Under the pieces are notes generated by a model. It made no database searches. It had not been told where the DNA came from and worked only from the letters and a program-made list of their open reading frames with translations. The position numbers were made by a program, and so were the translations under genes. From Daphnia carinata (Eukaryota; Arthropoda; Branchiopoda; Diplostraca; Daphniidae), in assembly GCF_022539665.2 (NCBI RefSeq), contig NC_081334.1:2728001-2792000 (forward strand): a DNA stretch of 64,000 nt, in the 5' to 3' direction. Shown piece by piece: positions 12,697 through 25,402 of the stretch (positions within the stretch are counted from its first letter, which is position 1; each line of letters starts with the position of its first letter).

Positions 12697-13662
12697 ACGA
12701 ATCGGCTAATCGTACGTTGAATACTGCTTGCCATCATCTGAATTGATTTGTTTCTTTCCTTATCAGAATTTTGCATAACTTCATCGTATCGAGCTGTCAT
12801 AAACATCCATCACAAAAAAAAAAAGAAATTGACGAACCATTGAATTTTCTTCGTTTTTTTTTTTATGGAGTTCGAGAAAAACATGCTTGAAGTTCCTAAC
12901 GTCAGAAGTAAACAAAAGGCAAATGGAGGATGAAATCAATAACCATGTTTTAGGTAATCCGTTTGTTGGTTGAGTGCATTATTCTGGTCCGGAAAAGAAG
13001 TTGTTAGTGTTATTACTTTTTTAACGTTATGTACGAGAATAAATTAAGATCTAACATTCAACGCTTAGGTAAATTCGTAGTTTAAACTAATGAGATTCAG
13101 TAAATCGATAGAAGGTAAACCCCTGACGCATTTGGCAGTTAGTTTTTCGTATTCTGACTGGGAACGTTACACTACATTTTAGAAGAAACTTAATAACAAA
13201 GCGCAACGCAACATGGGATTTCTTTCAACCGTCGTGATGGCCATCAACTGGAATCGGTATCCGAGAACGCAAAATGTATTGTCATCCAGATGCAGTCTAT
13301 AATTCATCGAATCGTAGATTAACGGTCACAGCAGCTGGGCAATGTTCTACTTGATACGGTTACCTATTTCCTTAAACAAAACCGTAAAAACGTAAGCAAA
13401 AAAAAAAAAAAAAGAAGACCTGGCTACTGCGTTAACTGCCGCTAGATGGACAACAACATACTACACGTCACGATACCGGTCGAATAGTTCCCACCAGTAG
13501 TGCATAGTTGGTGCTATAGCACATTGTATGAAAATCATAAGTTTTTTGGTTTTTTGTGTCATTGTAATCTTTTGTTTAGTCATTTTTCTATCTCAAAAAG
13601 ACTCAGTACCGGCAGTTATTCAGGAATAATAGCTTCGAAACCTTTGTTAATTATCTTCAAAA
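12697..13662. other. FKBP 3' UTR and SEC11 promoter
   Basis: Non-coding interval of ~970 bp with short A runs (12805, 13397) and no exon-like structure. A CGCTAGATGGAC sequence at ~13440-13451 lies ~215 bp before the SEC11 start and resembles the TAGATGGCG core found in other promoters here. Confidence 0.4.
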
Positions 13663-14461
13663 ATGTTGGGATCGATGCTAGAAGAGTTTCAACGGATGAA
13701 CAAACGTCAGGTATAATTGCTTGGCGTATGTCGTGCAAACTTCTAATATGTTTTTTACTCATATTATTTGTTTCCGCAGTTTTTTTACCAGGTGCTAAGT
13801 TTTGGTATGATTGTTTCTTCCGCCCTTATGATCTGGAAGGGCTTAATGGTAGTCACTGGCAGTGAAAGCCCAATTGTTGTTGTTCTCAGGTTATCCTACT
13901 CTTGATTTTTGACTGGGCTTAGTAAACACATTATTGTTTCAATTACAGTGGATCCATGGAGCCTGCATTCCATCGAGGGGATTTACTTTTTTTAACCAAC
14001 CCTACAGACGAACCCATCAGAGTTGGTGAGATTGTGGTCTTTAAAATAGAAGGACGAGACATTCCTATAGTGCATCGAGTCCTTAAAGTTCATGAAAAGT
14101 AAGTGATTTAACATTCTAAAGGTAAAACATTTTCAAACAATTTCCGTCTATGTATTAGGGAAAATGGCACTAGCAAGTTTCTCACAAAAGGAGACAATAA
14201 CCGTGTTGATGACAGAGGCTTGTACGCTCCTGGCCAACTCTGGTTAACTCCACGTGATGTCGTTGGTAGAGCAAAAGGTTTCTTACCGTACGTTGGAATG
14301 GTTACAATTATGATGAATGAATATCCAAAACTTAAGGTAGATAGCCTAATCTATAGCATAAGATGTACAAATTGAGAAAAATTGTGTGAACTAATATTTC
14401 TGTCATGTAGTATGCAGTCCTGGCCTGCCTCGGGTTATATGTGCTAATTCACAGAGAATGA
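13663..14461 (+). CDS. SEC11A: signal peptidase complex catalytic subunit SEC11
   Basis: Exons: 13663-13710, 13780-13889, 13949-14098, 14159-14336, 14411-14461; 178 residues, almost the length of animal SEC11A. It is the membrane serine protease of the signal peptidase complex, which cuts signal peptides from proteins entering the ER. Visible: an N-terminal membrane helix (~17-40), the catalytic serine motif [13 protein letters not shown], the catalytic histidine in [11 protein letters not shown], the acidic motif [12 protein letters not shown], and a short C-terminal hydrophobic segment. ER peptidases use Ser-His-Asp rather than the bacterial Ser-Lys pair, and the histidine is present. It converges on RPN2, with 136 bp between stop codons. 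Confidence 0.95.
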
Positions 14462-14597
14462 ACACGGTATTAACATTCTCAATATTTCTGGTTTAAATAA
14501 AATTTAAGAAACAACAGAAAACAATCACAATGAAATAATTTTTATTTATGATATCATTGAAAGTAACCACAGTGTGTTAACTGACGAATGATCAATT

Positions 14598-16882
14598 TTA
14601 TTTCGTCGCTCCCCTTCTCTTGGCAGCAATCTGGGTAAGCATATAGTTTCCACTAACGAACGCAGGTATAGCTATGACTACCAGCAATTTGAGCGTCTGG
14701 AACATGTTGAGATATAACCAGAAGGAAACAAACAGGACGAAAATACCTTTGGAAATAACAATTGGTTTGATTAGGCAATAACACTCTTTACTATTTACTA
14801 CATTTTACCTCCAATGCTCAAGTGAAAGCCAAGCGCGCTGAGTGAAAACGATAAAGAAGAGAAGTTAACTCCAAGTCGAGAAACCTAAAACGTCAAAGCA
14901 GATAAATAAAGGCAATCACCAAAACAAGGTAATTTTTTTCTTTTTACCAATACAATGAAGATGACGAAAGGTAAGATAGCCAATAAGGTGAACGTATTGG
15001 AAACGATGCCTGGAGGACGCTTTTCTGGTTCCCGGAACATGTGCTATTAAAATCAGTTTCAGTAACCAAATTATGGGGGCTGTCTTCTAAGTTTAACTTT
15101 ACCTTAATTTCAGGTTTCATCTGATACATCTCAATAGCTTTTGATGATTTTGGTTGTCCAGAACTTGGAGTAACAAATGAAAGCTGGAGTTCTGCAATTT
15201 GCCAAACAGTTGGGTTTTCAATTACTGCATCACCGATGATCAAATCCATGGAATAGTGGCCAGATAGGTAAAGAAAATCCTTGGCTTTGGTAGCCAAATC
15301 CAAATCGAATTTGTACGCATCATTGACGTCTGGTTCGGCGACAAAGAAAATCTCTTGCTGAGATTCACGATGTGTTAGTCGAACAAATGCTTGGTGAACA
15401 GTAACAAGTTCTTTGGAAAGCGTGTCTCGCAAAACGAATTTCAGAATCAATTTTTGGTGTGAGTCGGCTTCTAGGCTACCATCAAGCTTCTTGGGATAAG
15501 TTATTTTTCTTAGTTTGGCGGCTGTTGACTGGTCGGAATCGGCAGTGCCAATTTCTGTTTCTTCTATAGCAATCTTAGTCAGAACTTTGACTTCAACTAT
15601 AGCCCCAACATTTCCAACCAAGCGAGTGTCGTCGCTTGACGATGCACTGAGAGCCACCCGATAAACTCCTTTTCCGGGATTGCTTGACATCAAATCCAAT
15701 TCAAACGAGCTTGAAACGAAAAAATTTCTGAATTAAACGAATGATTCAAGTCATACTGAAGACAGGCTTACCCATCCTTAGGAGTCAACTGTTTCTGTGA
15801 CAGTACAACCGCATCATCGAGGGTCCGTGTAGCCGAATCCGCGATGACGGTCAATGATCCAAGATTCTTGCCGAGGATATTTGTAACTTTCACTTGAAAC
15901 TTCGGCTCGCTTTTCGAAACAGCAGCTTTGCTAGCCAGGGTGATGGCAACGGGAATGTGGAAAGCATTATCAGCCAATATGGAAGTAACTTCCAAAAGGT
16001 AATAAACTCCCTTGATTGTCTGAACAGATTTGCGACTAACAAAGTACTCTGCAAACTTATTAGCTTGTTCTTTACTGATAAAGGGGGCCTGGCCAACAGT
16101 ATTGGCAAGCTTGTATGCTCCACTAATAACCAGAGCCGTGACACTAAGACCTCCCTCAAACTGCAACATTTTACCGTCAATCTAAATGATTAAATATAAA
16201 ATTAAATTGTATGAAAAAAATTCCTCTGGATTGAGTAACTTGTTTACCTGATCAGCTTGAACAACCACATCTTCAATTCTACCAAATACAGTTGATACAT
16301 CACCATCCAAGAGAGATGCAACCTGGAATGCTTGTCCCAGACTTGAAATACTATCATCTTTCTTTAATGCAGCATTAAGGGCCTTTAAAACTTTTGGAGC
16401 ATCAAGTGTGGCGCCGAAGGAAGAAAGTGCTCCGGTGGCGAAAAATATTTCTGACACTCCTTTAGAGGCAGTTATTGTTGTTTCCAGTGTTTCTTTTTGT
16501 GTGTTTGATAGTTGTAGGGCACAATTTAAGCTTGCTGAGGCTTTCCCTACATGAAATAGAGTTTCTGGAGCTTGGGACTCTAGTTTGGTTTTCAGCTTCT
16601 GGCAAAGGTTATTTTTGTTGGGAACGTCACTTTCCAAAAATGTTAGCCCCCGGATTGCATAGTCCAGTGAGCCTGTATCATCGCTGTTCAGCCCTGAAAG
16701 CAGAATATCCTTAAACCTAGACTGATCGTTGCTGTTGAGGAAGGAAGTGATCCCCAATGCCGAAGCACACAGCAGCAAGATATTGAACGTAAGAGCTAAC
16801 GAAACAAACATTGTTAAGTATGACAGTTCGCGATGTTATAAGTATTGGAAGACGCGGTGATGTTTTTACCTGTTAATCGCAT
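14598..16882 (-). CDS. RPN2: ribophorin II, oligosaccharyltransferase subunit
   Basis: Exons (minus): 16870-16882, 16248-16795, 15772-16181, 15103-15709, 14948-15043, 14809-14884, 14598-14746; 632 residues, the usual length of animal RPN2. The first exon codes only four residues and a base; together with the second it makes a signal peptide (MRLTALTFNILLLCASALG). A long lumenal region follows (SRFKDILLSGLNSDDTGSLD and beyond), then FREPEKRPPGIVSNTFTLLA and three to four C-terminal membrane helices. RPN2 is a non-catalytic subunit of the ER complex that N-glycosylates nascent chains. It sits beside SEC11, another enzyme acting at the translocon. It is divergent from TMEM39. Confidence 0.95.
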
Positions 16883-17470
16883 TTTGATGGTTTGTAGTCA
16901 CGCCTGCAGACCGGTGGAAGTTCTGTGACAGCGAACTGACAACTTTACAATAGAGTTTTCTCCAATCAGAAGCGGCCACCTATGCTAGTCAAAACAAAGT
17001 CTAAAATGTTGACAATGTTTTTTGTATCTATAGCGATGTGAAGATATTGGCAAACACGTTTTCTTCCTCAAATTAGATTAGAAAGTCAAAGTTTCATGGT
17101 TATTTGTATCTTCGTTTAAAATATTGTTTTGTTGGTTTTGACTACTTAGGCGCCATGTTTGGTTAACTACGTTAACTGGAAATAAAAAAGAAAAAGAAAC
17201 GAAACTTCACATGAGAAGATTTGTAGGCGTCGACGTTTGATTCGAAATGTTGAAATCTTTGTAATATTTATGCGTGAATTATTAAATTTTAAAATTTAAT
17301 CCGACGGAAAGCGGAAATCAATCAACGCCATCTGTTGGATGTTCAGTATTCTTTAACGGTTGTGAATTTTTCGTCCGCTAATAGAAGTCATCTTCTGGTT
17401 TCCAGTCTCGATTTACGGAATCTACGCACAGGTGTGAGAAATTTCACTGTGATGGTAAACAGTTTAAAAA
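16883..17470. promoter_or_regulatory. shared divergent promoter, RPN2 / TMEM39
   Basis: 588 bp between divergent start codons. AATCAACGCCATCTGTTGGAT at 17322-17342 matches the MARCH/FKBP promoter block at 20 of 21 bases. The upstream part is AT-rich. No TATA box is evident. Confidence 0.5.
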
Positions 17471-19361
17471 ATGCGGTCCATCCGTAGAGCAAGTGTAGTA
17501 AATCATCGGAACGCCGGTGGCTCAAATATGAACCCGTCTTTGAATTTTCAAAATAACCACAAACCTGCAATTTCTTCGGAGGGAGTGAATTTGAACTATA
17601 TGCGAACGTTCCAGTCGGATCCAAACTCTCCCAAACACATCTCAATTTCTTATGCGTCGTCGGATCACTGCTTAATTTATGAGAGCGTAGTGTTTTTCTA
17701 TTCTCTCTCTGCATTTTTGTTACAACTTCTTCATCTGTATAGAACAGTTTGGTGGTTGCCACAATCATATGAAAAAAATGCTGTGGTATAATCTTTCTTT
17801 TATTACACCAAATAGTAATTTAACAAATAAAAGAATTTGTTTTGCTTTCTAGAAATTCTACTTGGTTAATCCATATGTTATTGGTTTTGTTCTAACTCTA
17901 ATCATCCCAAGATGGTTGTGGACTTGCTGCAAAACTTTGATTACCAGTATTTTTCCACAATCATTGCAAGAAGGAAGTAAACAGTACTGTCAAATTATAC
18001 TATTAGCAGCACTTGGAACAATTCACTTCTACCTCTTGTTTCTTATTTCTGCTGAAGACGCAAATGAAGACAAATCTTGCATTAAAGGCAACCCTCTTTT
18101 CCGATTGGGTTGCTTGCTTTATCCGTAAGAGATGCACAAGATCTATTGTAAATGTTGACTATTTCACTTTTTAATTTTTATTCAGAACCTTTGTTATGGC
18201 TGCAACTTACAGAGAAGAAATAAGGACATACCTAGAGTTGATCCCAAATCAAACTGGAATTAATGATGTAATGCTATGTTCATCTCAACTCCAACATAGG
18301 TGAAGATAAATATCAGATTATGTACATGCAAATTTAGGAATTCTCTGTATTAATTTTCATTTATCTGAGCCCAGATGTTCGAATGACCCGATACAAGTGC
18401 GGCAAGAAGTAGAAACACTAAGAAAGGTATGGACAAACCGTTTCGGTCGAAGAAGTACATTAATGCACATAGTGTGTATTGGTTTTTGTCGAATGATTCT
18501 TACAGGACTTCAACGGTCGTCTGAGAAATGTCTTATTTCACTCACATATGGTCGCAGTCACCTGTACCTTGCTACCCTGCTGTTTTGCGCAGGTCTGCAC
18601 AAACGTGAAAAATGTTCTAATCGTAGAATTGTAAATTGAAATAACCTATTTTTCAGACATTTGTCCATTTTGATATGCACGTCGCTATCCAACATTTTGT
18701 CTTGGTGTGGGCTGGAAGTCTAACGCTAAACGCGGTCCACGCATTCCCTCCTAAATATTGCGATATGCTTCACAGCGCAGCCCGCCATTTAGGATATTGG
18801 GAACGCATGGGAACCAATACTTCGCCAAGCATGCATTGTGCTGAGTATGTAGCCATTTCAAATTTATCGTTAAAACAAAAGTTTTTTTTTTTTTAATTTT
18901 TTTTTAAATTTTAGTTATGTGTATTTGTTTTTTTCACGTTAACAGATGGTGTTCCCGAACAATTTGGAAACAGGGCTCGCTCGTTCTCTTTGATAGTGTA
19001 GTATACCGTGCGCGAAGCGATCTCAATTCAGCTGAACCTGGCTCCGTTCATCATAAGCGGTTTTATGTAAGTCATATAAATTGTCATTTAAAGTATAAAA
19101 TAGGTTAAATAAGGCAATTTTTTCCTTGTTTTAAAGGCGCTGTTCATCAACGCAGCTCTTTTTCAGATCAGCCTTCTTGTGTTTCAGTTGGTGCTAGTCC
19201 TTTTGCAGTTGATACTGCTCTTTAGAAGCAATGAATGGTATCAAATGATCTCTCTTTCATTGTTACAAGCTTCAGGAGGCTATGCCTTGTTTAAGCTTAT
19301 GCGGGATGCTGTCGTTGTGTGGCGACTCTCACTTGCCGAAGAAATGTTAAAAAATGCCTGA
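17471..19361 (+). CDS. TMEM39A: TMEM39 family ER membrane protein
   Basis: Exons: 17471-17785, 17853-18124, 18186-18299, 18375-18426, 18506-18592, 18657-18844, 18946-19066, 19137-19361; 457 residues, slightly shorter than vertebrate TMEM39A/B. The family is a polytopic ER protein linked in animals to phosphoinositide phosphatase transport, autophagy and secretory capacity. Recognisable stretches: YESVVFFYSLSAFLLQLLHL, VNPYVIGFVLTLIIPRWLW, HFDMHVAIQHFVLVW, HLGYWERM and RARSDLNSAEPGS, with about eight hydrophobic segments. The N-terminal ~45 residues are polar and low in conservation. It converges on FIG4 with 90 bp between stop codons, so the two 3' UTRs probably overlap. Confidence 0.85.
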
Positions 19362-19451
19362 GAACTGCCAAACTGCTAGACTTTTCACACTCATTTTATT
19401 ATGTTTTACTTGTACAGTTTTCAGAGATGACGCCTCATATTGCATACATAA

Positions 19452-22400
19452 CTATGTTTTTCCTGAAGCGTAGCGCCGATAAAGATTCAGATCACTTGGA
19501 TTAATGGAAAGAGGGCATTTTCGGCCTTTAAAGCAATAATTGAAATAGACATCGAGGGAGGATTTTCCCACAAACGGAGTAGTAACTTGAAGGGTATTGT
19601 CTATAGTGAATGCACTCTGCTGTACTAACATCAATCGCTTATAGGTTGCTGCCTTTCCACTTGATAAGTCTGGCTGGATGCAAGACGATATGGCCATGTT
19701 TGCGTACTTTCGGTAAATACCGATATCATTTCTATGGGGAGGATGAATATCGGTACCGTAGACTTGTTTCATGGAAGGTAAAAGGGCAGCAAACGTTAAA
19801 CCTTCTAAAGAGGGTTTATTCTCTGGAATCTTGTCTGCTTTCTCCTCGCTTTTAGGCTGAAACGGCTTAATTTCATCGTCAGACGAATCCTCTGACTCCG
19901 TGCTGAAAAATGTAAGTTACTTTTGTATTACAAGGAACAAAATCAAAATTCTGAGTAAGATAATAATTAATAAACCTTGTTCCAGAGGCTGTGCTGCTTG
20001 TTGAACTTTGGCCAGTCAATGATGGGTTTCTAAGTGCAAGCGCATTTTTCGAACTCAACTCTTCACGTCGCTTGCCGGGACGTACTCGTACGGCAAATGG
20101 AGAAAAATCAGTCCCGCAGTTATTGGGCATGAAATCTCTGTAAATCCACGCAGATAATGTAACTACCTAAACTGTTGCTATTTTAGTTCAAAAATTAGAA
20201 ATACCTAACGGAATGGGATATGGTAACGCCAAAGAGATCAGAGACAACAGTGAATTCGAATGGCCGGTAAAATTCATAGTAGCCATCCACCATCACTTCT
20301 AATGGTGACACGGGTACGATAGAAGAGCATGACTTGATCACCTCGTCGTAAGGGAGCGGAAGATAGCGAAGCATGTTTGCATCCCACCACTGAGTGTAGC
20401 TCATTGCCATCCTGCAAACAGTAGGTATTACGAAAATGTTCATTTTTTTACACTTAAGTGATCAAACGTGCAAACTAACTTTAGATTGAAGGGATTGCCT
20501 CGATGAAGATGCGCGTCAGATTGTTGCTCCCAAATCGGAATACGAGAATCTTGGGGATTGAATACCCCCAGAAAGAGATTGATGGCGTTTTGTTTGTCAG
20601 CGTCTTAAAAAGCCAAGAAGAACATTTAGAACACTGTGACAACAAAACTAAGGGATATAATTACCTGAAAAGGTATTTGAGTAATAACGACTCAATGACT
20701 GCATTATATCATTGCCTTGGGATGTCCACGGAGCGATGCGTCGATAACTTTTAATACGGTGAACCAATTGAGAACCTCCATACTGGAGCGCTAGCGTATC
20801 TCCATGATCTTCGTAAAGCTCTTCCAACATTCGCACACAATCAGAGTCAAATTCAACGTGGGGTGTGGCCACAACTCCCAATGCGTACAGCTATACCAAC
20901 ACATGGTGTGAAGAAAGAAGAATAACTCTAGTAAGATAGTGTTAAGACGACTCTACCTGATATGCAAGAGCGCAGCGACCCAGTGCAAACTGAGCTGTAT
21001 TAGTACGATCAAGACAGTCCACACAGTTTACGCGAGTGACCCCCACCTGCCTCCGATGTGTCTGTCTGCCAACATACAAACCAGAATTCTGTAGTTGGTG
21101 AAAGCAATCACGGAACTTTGATTCCATTTCCTCTTCGGGTTTGGACTGAGTGGGCCATAAGCGATGAACATGAAGCGGTGGGAATGAGCGAAAGATTCCA
21201 GTCCGACTCACAGCTATGGAAGCAATATCTGCTAAACGACTCATCACATTCGCTTCCTTCCTGTTGAAAATGAAAGACGATTAGTTCAATAGGAAACCTG
21301 CCAAAATAAGAAGTAAACTTGTCGGAGCATACAGTTTATTCAGCCGCGCCATATCAAAACCGATGTACTGAATTTGATGCATTGGCGGGAGAAATTGGTT
21401 GAGATAAGTTACATCCTTTAAGTACTCTTCTGTCAGAAGTCCTTCGTGGCGTTTCTTTTCTCGTTTTTTTACCAGATTTAACACTATCACAGGGGAACCG
21501 TAACGACGAAGTAACTGATTGAAATGTTCAGCTAGGGAAAATGGAAAGAAATGAGAAGAGGAAAAAAGTAAATTTAATTTGTTACTGGTGGTAAATTTTA
21601 TCACAAAATTAAAAAAATCACCGGCAGTTTGCGAAAACGCGTCTGACAAATCAAGAAGAATTGGTGGTTTAGGAACCATTTTTGAAATATCCTGACTCCA
21701 GTGAGTAGGGACGGAGCCTCGCAGTTGCACGTACGATGTGTACCGACCTTGTTGAAAACCACTTACTGAAGCGTCGTGGACCGTCTGCTCTGTCTCCACT
21801 TCGTTGGCTACATCCCCCTGTTACGTTAGTTTCGTAATCATAGGTTTCTCAACTTTACAAACAATTTAAAAAAAATTTATTGTTACCTCATAGTTTGCTC
21901 CTCGCTTCAAGAAGCGCGTTCCGGCGTATTTGTTAGAACGTCGGGCGATCAAGGTGAGATACAGCGACTTGCCATACAAGCTTATATTTGATTGACCCAC
22001 AAAGCCGTGGATTACGAAAAGAATCCAATCTGGGTGAAACACACTTTCAACTGGTTTTAGTAGAAACGAATTCCACACAAATTTGTAATTGGGATGTGCT
22101 TTAACTCCCAAGACGACATTACCCCCAGGTTCGGTCAATGCGCTCTCCTGTGGAATGCCCTCGAATGTTGGACGGATTTCTTTAGGAGGAGAGAGGTTGT
22201 ACTGCAGTGTATGAGATAGATCATAACTGTAACTGTTTTCCAAATTACATGAAATCCAAGTAATTTTGTAACATTTAATTCGAAGATACCTAAAATAGAA
22301 ATTTGATGAAAGATCTACACTTTGGAACAGCTTAACATATCTCGCTTCATCTGGATGATGAATTCTAACACTTTCATTTGGAATGTACACCATAGTAGTA

Positions 22401-23011
22401 TCTTCAATTTTGTAAATTGTGTGGTAACCCATTACAGCAATTCTTCTTCTTTTAGTTATGAGTACAATATAGTATCCCTCTAAAAACTTTACAAATCCTG
22501 TTTGGAAGATTAAAATAAATCAGAATAACTTGATATAAATTTCAAAGGCAAATGGGTAATAAACAGTACCAACTATTCCAAAGGCAGAAACTGTCTTGGA
22601 AAACCCAAGATTGTTTCTGGGCCGTGGTCTGTTTCCCATATCTATCATGCTTAGCAAATCCCGAATTTCTTGATGAGAATACTCGACATGATCATCGATT
22701 ACGACCAAAGTTTTTGGTTCTGTTCTATCAATTTTTAACACACGAAACTTTGTCTGAGTATTATTGGAGCCCACTAAAAATATTCTCTGTAAAATATTGT
22801 GGTTTTACAGTACTGGGATTAATTTGGAAACAAACACAAAATGTTTGAACATTACTGCTTTTGTTTCATAGAGTGCCATTTTCTGAATACTGCTTATGAA
22901 GGGTGTAAACTTCATTTTCGGGAAGGATGGGAAAGACATCTTCAGCAACTTCACTCTCGGTTTCGTTTTTGCAATCAAATCCACTGCTTGAATCCGCTCC
23001 ACTATTTCCAC
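19452..23011 (-). CDS. FIG4: SAC-domain polyphosphoinositide phosphatase FIG4
   Basis: Exons (minus): 22856-22915 (or up to 23011), 22570-22786, 22290-22497, 21887-22232, 21622-21817, 21333-21531, 20957-21260, 20665-20890, 20480-20603, 20205-20411, 19976-20137, 19452-19902; 899 residues from the MKFTPF start. FIG4 dephosphorylates PI(3,5)P2 and works in the PIKfyve-VAC14 complex on late endosomes. Signature pieces: [41 protein letters not shown], and the active-site loop [12 protein letters not shown] with the CX5R cysteine and arginine intact, then [20 protein letters not shown]. Three in-frame ATGs (23011, 22939, 22915) could start the protein; the shortest best fits the family's N-terminus. 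It is divergent from RBM8A. Confidence 0.93.
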
Positions 23012-23174
23012 CCTACTGTTTATTTACGTTTTTAAGATTAAATGTTGGTTTAGTGTCTAGTTTTAACTCCCATAGATGGCGTTGGCCATTTTTCAGAATT
23101 TGCGGGATTCCGGTTTTTGGAATTTGGAAAGGGTAACAACGCGTGGCTTGACATAATTTACATTCGCCGGGAAA
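23012..23174. promoter_or_regulatory. very short divergent promoter, FIG4 / RBM8A
   Basis: Only 163 bp (or ~260 bp, depending on the FIG4 start) separate the two start codons. It contains CCATAGATGGCGTTGG at 23070-23085, the same core in the opposite orientation to the MARCH and RPN2 promoters. Confidence 0.5.
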
Positions 23175-24062
23175 ATGGCTGACGTTTTAGACATTGAAAA
23201 TCAAGATGAATTTGAATTTGACGAGGACGGCGACCGTAAGTTTTAACTATGTAGTAATTACCATTTTACCCCACATCGTCTGTTTAGTGTTGAGGACTCC
23301 CGTTCGTAATACCAACTACATGTAACCCAACTGCTTTCACCGACGTTACTCTTTTCATCTTCAACATATTGCATTTCGTTTTTTAGAAGGAGTCGCAAAA
23401 TTGAAGGAGAAGGCGAAGAAACGTAAAGGACGTGGATTTGGCGGTGGACACGAGGCAAGAGAGGAAATTAAAGGTTATGAAGCAGTGGATGTTGATGCTG
23501 CTGATGATGAACCAGGCCCACAACGATGTAAGCAATAGAAGATCAACTACTAGAATTGTAACATTATCTCAGTTACTTGAATGTAACATTATCATTTGTA
23601 TTCAGCTGTAGAAGGGTGGATTTTATTTGTTACTGGAGTAAACGAGGAAGCCCAGGAGGAAGATATTCATGATAAGTTTGCAGAGTTTGGCGAAATTAAA
23701 AATCTTCATTTAAATTTGGATCGCCGTACTGGGTTTCTTAAGGTATTTGGAATTGCATGAAAGGTCTAAATGACTACAGCACTAAATTAGATTACAAATG
23801 TAGTGGTGTATCGTTTATTCTCATTGTATTACATCCTCATTTTTTAAAACTAGGGATATGCTTTGGTTGAATATGAAACTTTCAAGGAAGCACAAGCAGC
23901 ATTAGAGAAACTTAATGACTCAGAAATTTTAGGCCAAAAAATTTCAGTGGACTGGTGTTTTGTCAAAGGACCTAAAAAGTAAGTCTAATTTTTAAAATGA
24001 TAATTGTACTAGTAATAAGTGATGTTTTGCATAGGAACAAACGAGAACGGAGAAGGAGATAA
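23175..24062 (+). CDS. RBM8A: RNA-binding protein Y14, exon junction complex core
   Basis: Exons: 23175-23235, 23387-23527, 23606-23742, 23854-23978, 24035-24062; 163 residues, near the family's usual ~165-175. With Mago, Y14 forms the exon junction complex heterodimer that marks spliced mRNAs for export, localisation and nonsense-mediated decay. Visible: an acidic N-terminus ([20 protein letters not shown]), a basic patch ([15 protein letters not shown]), one RRM with [20 protein letters not shown] (RNP2) and [10 protein letters not shown] (RNP1), and the basic tail KNKRERRRR. The last exon codes only nine residues. The polyadenylation signal is probably the AATAAA near 24169. Confidence 0.95.
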
Positions 24063-25402
24063 GGCAGTGCAAGGGCTTCGTTTTGAGTTACCACATTACA
24101 AAGGACTGCGTCGTCTGATTTTCTCCTCGTCAATCACCCTTTTTGTATTCTGCGTTGCGCGAATATTGGAAATAAAAAAAACATCATTCGCATTTAACTC
24201 ATGACGTTCTTTTATAACAATGAATTGTCTTACCGGATAGGTCTTAGGTATAGTTTTCACGATGCAGTTGCAATTGCATGCCGTATGCAGCGCAATTTCG
24301 AACTCACCCCGTTGGTTACACGTCGTGTATCAGAGCTACGTCCCAGGGAAATGGTACCATTCTTTCCTCGGATTTTAAGTATCGTCTATCACACTTGTAG
24401 AAATTTTGTCTCTTAATTGATTTTTAATACCATTAATTTAGGTGGTTCTGTAGAAGGTTATCAAGCATCATACCCTTTATTAGTGGGATTTGATCCATTA
24501 GTGAAGAACAGTTTTGAGACAACATATATTGACTTATCAACTATCCATCTTGAGAAGAATGGATACTCATACATCTTATCAATTTTGTGAAATAGCACAT
24601 TCAGGTACATCTTAGATGCATGTAAATTAAGTGACCGTTTTCCCAAATTTTACTTCTACAAATAACCATACTTCTTGATGAAAGGTTATCAAGTTGAAAT
24701 CAAAGGCATGAGATAGCTAAAAGCCACGTTTTCCGACGATTGAAGGAGGTCTGCATTTTAAAACATGCACGTATGCGCGTACTGTGTCGTCTAACTCATT
24801 GTGTATTCACTCTGCCTTTCCAGCACTAATTTGAAAATGCTGATTTTCTATTATTCAGGAATGTGTATTTTAACACTGGTTTCTATATTCCCAACAGATA
24901 CTGATGGAATTAAAACTTCTAGATGGAGACAACAACGGTAACTATATCATTGCTGCATTCTCCCTTCCAAAAGCCGACCATTAATTCTCGGTCTGCATTC
25001 TAATCTAACTATCACATATCAGCATATAATGTGCGTTACCAGCAATTAACTCGCTGACAATTCGTATCAAGTTATAAGCTATAACCGAGTAAATGGAAAA
25101 AGTGATTGCCGAGCTCCGAAATAAATCTCCTGAAGAAAACCCTGTGCAAGCTACGTGAGTTCCTACCCCTATGAGCACTAAAACCAGTTTGCTACTTGAA
25201 ATCCGAAGTCCAACGTTGGCTGAATGCTCGACTTCCCGTTTGGGAATTGTGATAAGTGGGTACAATCGCCGAGGACGGAAGGGGGCGTAGCATTGCATTA
25301 GCGAGTTGCTACAATACTGCTACTAAAATATTACAAAATAGGCTTTGGAGCTTTTTATTTAAAAAAACAACTCATTTACGAGGAAAGCTGTCATCGAACA
25401 AC
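24063..25402. other. RBM8A 3' UTR and promoter region of the receptor gene
   Basis: 1.3 kb without a supported exon. The open frames at 24201-24416 and 25005-25298 have no family resemblance or splice context. A TAGATGGAG sequence occurs at ~24919. Confidence 0.4.

Noticed and set aside
24201-24416. 71-residue frame after RBM8A
   Set aside because: No similarity and lies just past the likely polyadenylation site.
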